NCBI GenBank assembly: GCA_934351835.1
Contig: CAKRJP010000015.1
Coordinates: 1-58,196 of the forward strand
Length of the DNA stretch: 58,196 nt
Source of the DNA: an uncultured Lachnospiraceae bacterium
GTDB lineage: Bacteria > Bacillota > Clostridia > Lachnospirales > Lachnospiraceae
Direction of reading: 5' to 3'
Below, in pieces: positions 51,069 to 58,196 of the stretch. The position numbers and the translations under genes are program-made. The notes under the pieces are model-generated. The model was not told the DNA's origin, made no database searches, and was given only the letters and a program-made list of their open reading frames with translations. Numbering within the stretch: position 1 is the stretch's first letter; the number at the start of each line of letters is the position of its first letter.

Positions 51069-53420
51069 TTATAAAACACTTCCCACCAAATGCACCACAA
51101 ACGCACACAGCCATGCGATCGCGCACTGCATCAGCACTACTCCCAGTGCCCATCTTCCACCAAGCTCACGCTTAATAGATGCAATTGCTGCCACACATGG
51201 AGTGTACAACAGGCAGAATACCAACAGTGATGCCGCCGCCAGTGGCGAAATTGCCTGTAGCAAGGTTCCTGTACTTCCAAATAATACCGACAATGTTGAT
51301 ACCACGCTTTCTTTGGCCATGAATCCCGCAATCAGAGATGTGGAAATTCTCCAGTCGCCAAAACCAAGTGGTGCAAAGACCGGTGCGATTGCTCCGGCTA
51401 CCAATGCCAGAATGCTGTCTTTGGAATCCGTCACCATACTTAACTGTAAATTAAATGTCTGCAAAAACCAGATCACAATGGTTGCTCCAAAAATAACGGT
51501 AAACGCTCTCTGCAGGAAATCTTTTGCCTTCTCCCACAATAACTGCGCCACATTCTTCGCCCCCGGAAGCCGGTAATTCGGAAGTTCCATTACAAAAGGT
51601 ACTGCCTCTCCTTTAAACAACGTACTCTTGAAGATCATCGCCATAACAATTCCCATAATAATTCCCAGGAAATACAATCCTACCATGATCAATCCACTGT
51701 ACTGTGGAAAAAATGCCGCTGTAAAGAATCCATAAATCGGAAGTTTTGCTGTACAACTCATAAACGGCGTCAACATAATCGTCATTTTACGATCACGTTC
51801 CGAAGGAAGTGTACGACTCGCCATAACTCCCGGAACCGTACATCCAAATCCAACCAGCATTGGCACAATACTCCGACCGGACAATCCTATCTTACGAAGT
51901 AATTTGTCCATCACAAAAGCAACTCTCGCCATATATCCTGTATCTTCTAACAATGACAGGAAGAAAAACAAGGTTACAATGATCGGCAGGAAACTAAGCA
52001 CACTTCCCACACCGTTAAATATACCATCGATCACCATAGAATGAAGTACAGGATTTGCATGACTGACTGTAAGCCAGGTGTCCAATGATTTTGTCAGCCA
52101 GTCAATTCCTATTTCCAAGAGGCTCTGAAGTCCCGCACCAATTACATTGAATGTCAGCCAGAATACCAGCCCCATGATCACTACAAACGCCGGGATTGCC
52201 GTATATTTTCCAGTCAGTATCTTATCAATCTTCTGACTTCGTTCACGCTCTTTACTTTCTCTTGGTTTCACTACGCATCGCTCTACCAGATTCTGAATAA
52301 AAGAGAAACGCATATCCGCAATTGCCGCACCACGATCCAGTCCTCGTTCTTCTTCCATCTGACAGATAATATGTTCCAACATCTCTTTCTCATTCTGTGA
52401 AAGATTTAATGATTCTAAAATTCTATGATCTCCCTCAACCAGTTTCGTTGCCGCAAATCGTACCGGAAGTTCGGCCCGTTCTGCATGATCTTCGATCAAA
52501 TGCATAATTCCATGTAAACACCTATGTACGGCACCTCCGTGATCATTCTCATCACAGAAATCCATCCTTCCCGGGCGTTCCTGATATTGCGCCACATGAA
52601 GAATATGGTCTACTAATTCTTCAATACCTTCGTTCTTAGCCGCAGAAATCGCTACAACCGGGATTCCCAGCATCTCTTCCATCTCATTGATCCTGATAGA
52701 TCCACCGTTACCTCTGACCTCGTCCATCATATTGAGTGCCAGCACCATTGGTACATTCAATTCCATAAGCTGCATGGACAAATACAGATTTCGTTCGATA
52801 TTCGTTGCATCCACAATATTAATGATGCCCTTTGGCTTCTCATTAATAATAAACTGTCTGGACACAATTTCTTCACTACTATAAGGCGACAATGAATAAA
52901 TACCCGGCAAATCTGTCACTAATGTATTGGGATGGTCTTTGATTTGTCCACTCTTCTGATCCACCGTTACTCCCGGAAAATTTCCCACATGCTGATTTGC
53001 ACCGGTCAACTGGTTAAACAACGTCGTCTTTCCACAATTCTGATTTCCCGCCAATGCAAAGGTCAATGTCGTGCCTTCCGGCAACGGATTCTCATCTGCC
53101 TTCACATGATATTTTCCGCCTTCTCCATATCCCGGATGCTCAATATGATCTACTGCATCCGGTGCTGCGCCCGCATGCATATGCTTCTTTAATTCTTTTA
53201 ACGGTTCTATCTCAATCTTCTCGGCATCCGCCACACGAAGTGTCAGTTCATATCCATGAATCTGAAATTCCATTGGATCTCCCATCGGGGCAAATTTTAT
53301 CAACGTAATCTCCGCTCCGGGGATCACACCCATATCCAGGAAATGCTGTCTAAGTTCTCCCTGACCGCCTACCACCGTAATCCTTGCAGACTTTCCAATC
53401 TCTAGTTCCTTAAGAGTCAA
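51069..53420 (-). CDS. feoB: Ferrous iron transporter, FeoA-FeoB fusion
   Basis: A 783-residue membrane protein importing Fe2+. The first 80 or so residues are a FeoA SH3-like domain (LKELEIGKSARITVVGG, HFLDMGVIPGAEI). After a His-containing linker comes the G domain: GNQNCGKTTLFN (G1), FPGVTVDQ (G2), DLPGIYSL (G3), NMMD (G4), then a helical GDI domain and about ten membrane helices with the two gate regions, including VGFGCTVPGVMASR and LLYTPCVAAIA. The start is taken as TTG at 53420 because GGAGG lies eight bases ahead; the ATG at 53435 overlaps that site and is the alternative. An inverted repeat covers the promoter. Confidence 0.95.
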   Translation of the reverse strand: MTLKELEIGKSARITVVGGQGELRQHFLDMGVIPGAEITLIKFAPMGDPMEFQIHGYELTLRVADAEKIEIEPLKELKKHMHAGAAPDAVDHIEHPGYGEGGKYHVKADENPLPEGTTLTFALAGNQNCGKTTLFNQLTGANQHVGNFPGVTVDQKSGQIKDHPNTLVTDLPGIYSLSPYSSEEIVSRQFIINEKPKGIINIVDATNIERNLYLSMQLMELNVPMVLALNMMDEVRGNGGSIRINEMEEMLGIPVVAISAAKNEGIEELVDHILHVAQYQERPGRMDFCDENDHGGAVHRCLHGIMHLIEDHAERAELPVRFAATKLVEGDHRILESLNLSQNEKEMLEHIICQMEEERGLDRGAAIADMRFSFIQNLVERCVVKPRESKERERSQKIDKILTGKYTAIPAFVVIMGLVFWLTFNVIGAGLQSLLEIGIDWLTKSLDTWLTVSHANPVLHSMVIDGIFNGVGSVLSFLPIIVTLFFFLSLLEDTGYMARVAFVMDKLLRKIGLSGRSIVPMLVGFGCTVPGVMASRTLPSERDRKMTIMLTPFMSCTAKLPIYGFFTAAFFPQYSGLIMVGLYFLGIIMGIVMAMIFKSTLFKGEAVPFVMELPNYRLPGAKNVAQLLWEKAKDFLQRAFTVIFGATIVIWFLQTFNLQLSMVTDSKDSILALVAGAIAPVFAPLGFGDWRISTSLIAGFMAKESVVSTLSVLFGSTGTLLQAISPLAAASLLVFCLLYTPCVAAIASIKRELGGRWALGVVLMQCAIAWLCAFVVHLVGSVL

Positions 53421-53468
53421 TTTTATGACCTCCATTCCTCATATGTCTCTTCTTATATGTCTATGGTA

Positions 53469-53501
53469 ATAATAGACTTATTGAGAATTTTTGTCAATAA
53501 G
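53469..53501 (-). promoter_or_regulatory. feoAB promoter with operator-like inverted repeat
   Basis: Minus-strand TTGACA (53492-53497) and TATTAT (53469-53474) are 17 bases apart. CTTATTGA (53477-53484) and TCAATAAG (53494-53501) form a perfect eight-base inverted repeat with a nine-base spacer lying over the -35 box and spacer. An iron-dependent repressor (Fur or DtxR/IdeR type) is the natural candidate, but the sequence does not match the classical Fur box closely. Confidence 0.75.
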
Positions 53502-53530
53502 GATATATGGTCATTCGATTCCTTAAGGAC

Positions 53531-54229
53531 TCAGACACGTATCATTCGATACCCCACACCTATATGTGTCTGTATATACTGTATACCATTCTGATTTTTT
53601 TCTAATTTTTTTCGAAGAGTTGCCATAAATACTCTCAAAGAGGCAATATCATTTTCCCATCCATTTCCCCAGATATTCTCCATTATAAATGTGTGCGTCA
53701 GAACACGCCCTACATTCTGTGCGAGAAGACATAATAATTTATATTCAATAGGCGTTAAATGTAATTCCTCAGTTCCTAAAAATGCACATCCCGCTGCGTA
53801 GTCTATCCTTAATTCTCCATTGGTAAATATCGAACTTTGATTTATCTTATCCGCATACATCATAGCCAGTCTTCTCTGGGTCACGCGAAGACGTGCCAGT
53901 AATTCTTCAACAGAAAATGGTTTCGTCAGATAATCATCTGCCCCTGAATCTAATGCATTTATCTTATCCCCATCTTCACTTCTTGCACTTATTACAATGA
54001 TCGGCATTGTCGACCAGGTACGAATACGCTTTATCACATCTATTCCATCCATATCCGGAAGCCCAAGATCTAAAAGAACAATATCCGGATTATGAGAAGA
54101 CGCTTCCAAAATCGCTGTTTTTCCATTAACGGCCATTATGAATCTATAATCATGCGCTTTTAAAGTTGTCGTTATCAGATTTCTTACTGATTTATCATCT
54201 TCTACTACTAATATCAATGGTTTATTCAT
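53531..54229 (-). CDS. kdpE: OmpR/KdpE-family response regulator
   Basis: A 232-residue regulator. The receiver domain has acidic residues EDD at 10-12, phospho-acceptor Asp54 in IVLLDLGLPDMDG and Lys in YLTKPFS. The C-terminal winged helix (HLTPIEYKLLCLLAQNVGRVLTH, here noted as LTPIEYKLL) ends GVGYRM. The ATG at 54229 has GGGGAGG nine bases ahead; a reading 30 codons longer lies inside the kinase gene. It overlaps the kinase stop by eight bases. The pair probably controls potassium uptake genes just upstream. Confidence 0.93.
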   Translation of the reverse strand: MNKPLILVVEDDKSVRNLITTTLKAHDYRFIMAVNGKTAILEASSHNPDIVLLDLGLPDMDGIDVIKRIRTWSTMPIIVISARSEDGDKINALDSGADDYLTKPFSVEELLARLRVTQRRLAMMYADKINQSSIFTNGELRIDYAAGCAFLGTEELHLTPIEYKLLCLLAQNVGRVLTHTFIMENIWGNGWENDIASLRVFMATLRKKLEKNQNGIQYIQTHIGVGYRMIRV

Positions 54230-55799
54230 GGATATGCACCTCCCCTGCAGGTAATGTAAATTCAAAAACAGTTCCCTTTGGCTTTCTGTCGTATACTGTA
54301 ATTTCACCACCATGCGCATTCACAATAGACTTACACAATGCCAGTCCAAGTCCAAGACTTCGGTGGCTGTCCGCGATTTTATTTGTACCGGTATAAAACA
54401 TCTCAAAGACCTGCCGTTTTCCTTCATCTGAAATTCCCGGTCCATCATCTGCAATTGTAATAACAGCCATCTGATCCTTCCTGTAGGTTTTCACCCAAAT
54501 GTTGGATCCTTCCTGTGTATATTTAATTGCATTATCTACAATATTAATAACCACTTGCACGATCAACCTCGGATCCATCTGTGCAAGCAAAAATTCCTCC
54601 TCATGTTCCACTATAATATGATGTTCATTTTTCTTACGATTTACATGCTTCAACGCTTCCTCAATTACTTCCGCTACCAATTCTACAGATATATTCAGAT
54701 TCATCCTTCCCTCTTCCAGTCTGGTTACAGACAACAGATTTTCTACCAGACCAATCAGCCACATAGAATCATCATAAATATCCATGTATAACCTTTTTCG
54801 GGTTTCTTCATCAAAATACGTTTCATTCGCCAGAAGATTACTCGCATTCCCGGAAATAGAAGTCAATGGAGTCCTCAAATCATGAGAAATCGCGCGCAGA
54901 AGATCTGCTCTGAGTTTCTCATTCTGCATCCGGACAGCCGCATCCTCTTTTTCTTTATTTATTTTCTCATTTTCGAGTGCAAACGCACATTCTCCAATAA
55001 TAGATAATAGAATACTACTCTCAAAAGAATCTATGGGTTCCGTGTCTGCCTCAATTCCAACCACACCATAAATCTTTTGGTTCACACGGATTGCCAGATA
55101 CAGACATCTTGCATCCGGCATAATCTCTGTTGTAGCTCCCGCACGTCGATTATTCTTCATAACCCAGGTTGCTACCGTACGTTCCTTCTCATCTTCATAT
55201 AACTGATCTTTCATTCCCTCGGAAATCCCTGCCGAAAACCGCTGCATAATCCCCAGTTCTTTTTCTTTTACCGGATAAAATACCACATCTCTTCCTGTTA
55301 GTTTAATTAACTGTTTTGCAGTCGCAGAAATTATTTTATCATAGCCTTCTGCCTGCTGAAGAAGTTGATTTGTCTCAAACAATATCCTCGTTCTAAATGC
55401 AACTCGTTCTGATTGTTCTGCCTGGCTTTTCAACTGCAATGCCAGTGTTCCCGATAAAAACGCAACAATAAACATGATCAAAAAAGTCATCGGATATCCA
55501 TCATCATATACATGTAACGTAAAGCATGGTTCTGTAAATAAAAAATTGAATAACAACACACTGATGATTGAAAATACGAGACTATAAACCCTTTGTGCTG
55601 TCACAATGGATATAATCAATACTGCCAACACAAAAACTGTAATAATATTAGCATCTGCAAAATCCAATTTTTTGAAACAAAAACCGATGGCGCTGGCACT
55701 TGCCAGGACCAAAACACTTTTCAACAGATCGATCAGCACATAATCGTCATACGGCTTTGTCAAATCTTTCTTTTTCTTCTGGATCATTTTCGGAATCAT
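54222..55799 (-). CDS. kdpD: Short KdpD-like sensor histidine kinase
   Basis: A 525-residue membrane kinase. It starts with three to four membrane helices of the DUF4118 type (about 20-120), then a GAF-like domain (140-275), a HisKA domain with phospho-acceptor His306 in RAISHDLRTPLTSISG, and a HATPase domain (NIVDNAIKYTQEGSNIW, DDGPGISDEGK, GLGLALCKSIV). The N-terminal KdpD sensor and USP domains of E. coli KdpD, roughly 370 residues, are absent. GGGGAG lies ten bases ahead of the ATG. The gene overlaps the small membrane protein gene by 53 bases. Confidence 0.92.
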   Translation of the reverse strand: MIPKMIQKKKKDLTKPYDDYVLIDLLKSVLVLASASAIGFCFKKLDFADANIITVFVLAVLIISIVTAQRVYSLVFSIISVLLFNFLFTEPCFTLHVYDDGYPMTFLIMFIVAFLSGTLALQLKSQAEQSERVAFRTRILFETNQLLQQAEGYDKIISATAKQLIKLTGRDVVFYPVKEKELGIMQRFSAGISEGMKDQLYEDEKERTVATWVMKNNRRAGATTEIMPDARCLYLAIRVNQKIYGVVGIEADTEPIDSFESSILLSIIGECAFALENEKINKEKEDAAVRMQNEKLRADLLRAISHDLRTPLTSISGNASNLLANETYFDEETRKRLYMDIYDDSMWLIGLVENLLSVTRLEEGRMNLNISVELVAEVIEEALKHVNRKKNEHHIIVEHEEEFLLAQMDPRLIVQVVINIVDNAIKYTQEGSNIWVKTYRKDQMAVITIADDGPGISDEGKRQVFEMFYTGTNKIADSHRSLGLGLALCKSIVNAHGGEITVYDRKPKGTVFEFTLPAGEVHIHE

Positions 55800-55917
55800 T
55801 CTCGTATTTCTCCCCGACTTTTTTCATCTCTGCAACAAATGCATCCACTTTTATCATAATAAAATATCCTAACAAAAATGTCAGCAACATTGCGAAAGCT
55901 AAAATAATATCTTTCAT
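55747..55917 (-). CDS. Small membrane protein (56 residues) between trkA and kdpD
   Basis: One predicted membrane helix (about residues 3-24, LAFAMLLTFLLGYFIMIK) is followed by an acidic soluble tail (ENDSENDPEEKERF). The ATG at 55917 is preceded by a purine-rich GGAAAGAAGATG stretch, a modest binding site. It lies 32 bases after trkA and its end overlaps the kdpD start by 53 bases, so it is wedged into the operon. I do not recognise a family. A role as a small partner of the kinase or the transporter is inference. Confidence 0.6.
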   Translation of the reverse strand: MKDIILAFAMLLTFLLGYFIMIKVDAFVAEMKKVGEKYENDSENDPEEKERFDKAV

Positions 55918-55949
55918 TCTATCATCTTCTTTCCGCAATTACACGCATT

Positions 55950-56597
55950 TTATATATGAAAACATTTCTGAATGTTTTTAATGCTTCCTAACACCAACAT
56001 CGTGTCATCTACAGGGATTTTTGTGTCTGATGAAATATTTAATTCCATATTCCCATCATGCTTTAATCCCATGATATTGATATTGTATCTGTTTCTGATA
56101 TCCAAGTCTCCGATTGTCTTTCCCTGCCATTCTTTTGGAATCGATATTTCAAAAATACCATGGCAATCGTCTAACTGCACATAATCAAAAATATGATCCG
56201 CACTATAACGTATTGCCGTCCAACACGCCAGTTGTTTTTCCGGGTATACGATCTCGTCTGCTCCGTTTTTCAACAAAAATTTTGCATGAACATCTCTCGC
56301 CGCACGAGAAACAACCATTTTTGCTCCCAATTCCTTTAATAAGGATGTAGCTTCCAGTGAATTTTGGAAATCATCACCGATAGCAACAATACACACATCA
56401 AAATTCCGGACTCCCAAAGACCTCACAAACTCTTCATCTGTCGCATCCCCTATCTGCGCATTTCGCACATACGGAAGCACCGCCTCAACTCTTTTTCCGT
56501 CGATATCCACTGCCATTACCTGGTGATGTAATTCATCCAATTTCATAGCCACATGTCTTCCAAATCTTCCCAATCCTACTAGTAATATTGATTTCAT
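55950..56597 (-). CDS. trkA: Potassium uptake regulatory subunit TrkA/KtrA
   Basis: A 215-residue cytosolic gating subunit. Residues 1-135 are an RCK-N Rossmann domain (ILLVGLGRFGRHVAMKL, VDIDGKRVEAV, GDATDEEFVRSLGV), and the C-terminal RCK-C domain follows (ISIPKEWQGKTIGDLDIR). The single RCK-N/RCK-C pair fits KtrA-like one-unit proteins rather than the duplicated E. coli TrkA. GGGAGG lies ahead of the ATG at 56597; a reading 28 codons longer is not family-like. It follows trkH by 19 bases. Confidence 0.94.
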   Translation of the reverse strand: MKSILLVGLGRFGRHVAMKLDELHHQVMAVDIDGKRVEAVLPYVRNAQIGDATDEEFVRSLGVRNFDVCIVAIGDDFQNSLEATSLLKELGAKMVVSRAARDVHAKFLLKNGADEIVYPEKQLACWTAIRYSADHIFDYVQLDDCHGIFEISIPKEWQGKTIGDLDIRNRYNINIMGLKHDGNMELNISSDTKIPVDDTMLVLGSIKNIQKCFHI

Positions 56598-56616
56598 CTT
56601 CTCATTCCTCCCACTT

Positions 56617-57954
56617 TTATCCCACAGTAATCTTTTCCTGTGGATATTTTGATTCCACACGTTTTCCGGATAAGGTCGCATATATTAATGTCAATCCTCC
56701 AACTCTTCCAAAAAACATCAACCCTATCAAAATCATTCTCGAAACTTCTCCTAATCCTGGCGTAATTCCCAAAGTCAGGCCTACCGTTCCTATTGCAGAT
56801 CCTGTTTCAAATAAAGCATCCATCAGATTAATATGCTCTATCGAACTTATCACCATTCCTCCGCACATAAACAAACCAATATACATCAGCAAAATAGTAG
56901 CTGCATTCTTTAAAGTTTCATCACAAACGCAACGATTATATAAATGCGTAGTCGTTCTCTGGCGGAATGACGAAAATGCCAATGCTCCTAATACTGCGAT
57001 TGTCGTAACTTTCATGCCTCCTGCAGTTGATCCCGGAGCCCCTCCGATCAGCATTAATAAGATAGTGATCATTTTCCCCGTATCGCTCATCCTTGCAAGA
57101 TTCATTGTATTAAATCCTGCCGTTCTCGGAGTCACCGCCTGAAACAAAGAGCTCAGAATTCGCAATTGCATGGGTTCGCCTTTAAATTCCCTGAAAAAGA
57201 AATAAAGAGCCGGTAATATAATCAGACCAGTCGTCATTGTAAAAATCACTTTACTCTGCATCCTGTATTTATCCCAATGAATATGATGGCATTTTATATC
57301 TTCCCAGGTCATAAATCCAATCCCTCCTGTAACGATCAACAACATGATTGTTATATTTACAACCGGGCAACTGGCATAACCTGTTAAGGATGAATACCAT
57401 CCTTGTGCTCCCATAAGATCAAATCCTGCATTACAAAATGCAGAAATAGAATGAAAGATGGAATACCAGATTCCTTTTACCAGTCCGTAATCTCTTACAA
57501 ATACAGTTGATAACACGACTGCCCCTATACACTCTATTACAAATGTTCCCTTCAAAATAAAGAATGTCATCTTCACGATTCCGCCAACCTTCGGTGCCGC
57601 AATCGCTTCCTGCATTGTACTACGCTGCATCAATCCTATTTTTCTGCCTGAAAAAGCTGTAATCGCGATTGCGACTGTTACCACTCCCATTCCACCGATC
57701 TGAATCAACAGTAAAATAACAGCCTGTCCAAATGTCGACCAATACGTTACAGTATCATGTACCACTAAGCCCGTCACACACACTGCCGAAGTAGCGGTAA
57801 ATAATGCATCCTTAAAATTTGCTCCATTTCCATTTTGGGTAGCCCACGGAAGCATTAACAAAAAACTACCTATTAATATCACTCCTAAAAAACCTAAAAT
57901 TATAATTTGAAACGAAGTAATATGCCTGTGTATATTTTTTTCTTTTCTCTTCAT
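56617..57954 (-). CDS. trkH: Potassium uptake transmembrane subunit TrkH/KtrB
   Basis: A 445-residue potassium channel-like protein with the four pseudo-repeats of the TrkH/KtrB family. Selectivity-loop sequences are visible: TATSAVCVTGLVVHDT, SISAFCNAGFDLMG, TPRTAGFNTMN and GSAIGTVGLTLGIT, each with the conserved glycine. The ATG at 57954 has GAGG ahead; an ATG 11 codons upstream has none. It is first in an operon with trkA, the small membrane protein and the two-component pair. Confidence 0.95.
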   Translation of the reverse strand: MKRKEKNIHRHITSFQIIILGFLGVILIGSFLLMLPWATQNGNGANFKDALFTATSAVCVTGLVVHDTVTYWSTFGQAVILLLIQIGGMGVVTVAIAITAFSGRKIGLMQRSTMQEAIAAPKVGGIVKMTFFILKGTFVIECIGAVVLSTVFVRDYGLVKGIWYSIFHSISAFCNAGFDLMGAQGWYSSLTGYASCPVVNITIMLLIVTGGIGFMTWEDIKCHHIHWDKYRMQSKVIFTMTTGLIILPALYFFFREFKGEPMQLRILSSLFQAVTPRTAGFNTMNLARMSDTGKMITILLMLIGGAPGSTAGGMKVTTIAVLGALAFSSFRQRTTTHLYNRCVCDETLKNAATILLMYIGLFMCGGMVISSIEHINLMDALFETGSAIGTVGLTLGITPGLGEVSRMILIGLMFFGRVGGLTLIYATLSGKRVESKYPQEKITVG

Positions 57955-58056
57955 GCTCAATTCCTCATAACCACTATTTTCTTCCATACATCATAGCTTT
58001 ATGAATATTAAAAAGGGATTAATAAGATAAAAATGACATTAAGATTGCATAAAGAA

Positions 58057-58090
58057 AAGAAGTGGATGAAAAACCATCCACTTCTTTATT
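58057..58090 (-). terminator. Hairpin between the right-edge gene and trkH
   Basis: AAGAAGTGGATG (58057-58068) pairs with CATCCACTTCTT (58075-58086), 12 pairs. On the minus strand it is followed by TTTCTTTATG; it most likely ends transcription of the gene cut by the right edge. Confidence 0.8.
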
Positions 58091-58109
58091 GTTTATTACA
58101 TTTATGTTT

Positions 58110-58196
58110 TTACTTTACCACATAGGTTCTGGTAGTTGCAGATTTGATTCCACCAAGGTTCGTGTTAATCTTTGCATCCTTTTCTACCACGATGAT
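58110..58196 (-). CDS. C-terminal fragment of an unidentified gene (partial)
   Basis: The last 28 codons of a leftward ORF, ending NLGGIKSATTRTYVVK and a TAA at 58110-58112, followed by a terminator. The fragment is too short for a family call. Confidence 0.55.
   Translation of the reverse strand: MIVVEKDAKINTNLGGIKSATTRTYVVK

Noticed and set aside
53520..53529. Terminator after the response regulator gene (TCCTTAAGGA)
   Set aside because: The palindrome has no loop and no T tract, so it is unlikely to end transcription.

Overview
The window reads as chromosome of an anaerobic, low-to-moderate GC Gram-positive of the class Clostridia, most likely family Lachnospiraceae (inference from gene content and order; no 16S gene is present). 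Pointers are the priA-def-fmt-yugP-rsmB-rlmN-prpC-prkC-rsgA-rpe-thiN housekeeping run, a PPi-dependent phosphofructokinase, a three-subunit NuoE/NuoF-type bifurcating-like complex, a FeoA-FeoB fusion, 4-hydroxybutyrate dehydrogenase, and strong AGGAGG ribosome binding sites. No insertion sequence, phage, CRISPR array or rRNA was seen; one tRNA-Arg is present.

Layout. 1-1.7 kb: tail-end regulators (partial GNAT gene, TetR regulator with a textbook double operator, XRE regulator). 1.8-15.2 kb: one long leftward operon from murE to thiN covering cell wall, replication restart, translation initiation, rRNA modification, and the PrkC/PrpC signalling pair, closed by a terminator at 1743-1771. 15.3-19.7 kb: peptidase T, then a 4-hydroxybutyrate dehydrogenase/Lrp pair divergent from glutamate dehydrogenase. 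19.8-20.8 kb: a glycosyltransferase. 21.1-30.3 kb: a divergent cluster that looks like quinate/shikimate catabolism: YdiB-type dehydrogenase, an Old Yellow Enzyme-like Fe-S flavoprotein and a LysR regulator leftward; a YdiM/YdiN-like MFS carrier, type I 3-dehydroquinase and a complete TRAP transporter rightward. 30.3-34.4 kb: a small accessory block (MazEF-like pair, an Ig-like surface protein with GETPDP repeats, a transmembrane pseudokinase with TPR-like ectodomain) whose upstream end looks truncated.

34.6-41.8 kb: PPi-phosphofructokinase, glycerol kinase preceded by a 40-residue small ORF, an iron alcohol dehydrogenase, tRNA-Arg, pyridoxine-type kinase and an RluA pseudouridine synthase. 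42.0-48.6 kb: uridine phosphorylase and a three-gene redox complex whose 1151-residue subunit joins 2Fe-2S, GltD-like NADPH, ferredoxin and molybdopterin-oxidoreductase-like modules. 48.9-51.0 kb: HAD hydrolase and aspartate kinase. 51.1-58.0 kb: FeoAB iron transporter with an operator-like repeat on its promoter, then a potassium module (TrkH, TrkA, a 56-residue membrane protein, a short KdpD-like kinase, KdpE-like regulator).

The most interesting items are the quinate/shikimate locus, which lacks a visible 3-dehydroshikimate dehydratase but carries an ene-reductase-like flavoprotein that could act on the enone product; the pseudokinase/surface-protein pair; the fused transhydrogenase-like subunit; and two small ORFs tied to glpK and to the Trk/KdpDE operon.
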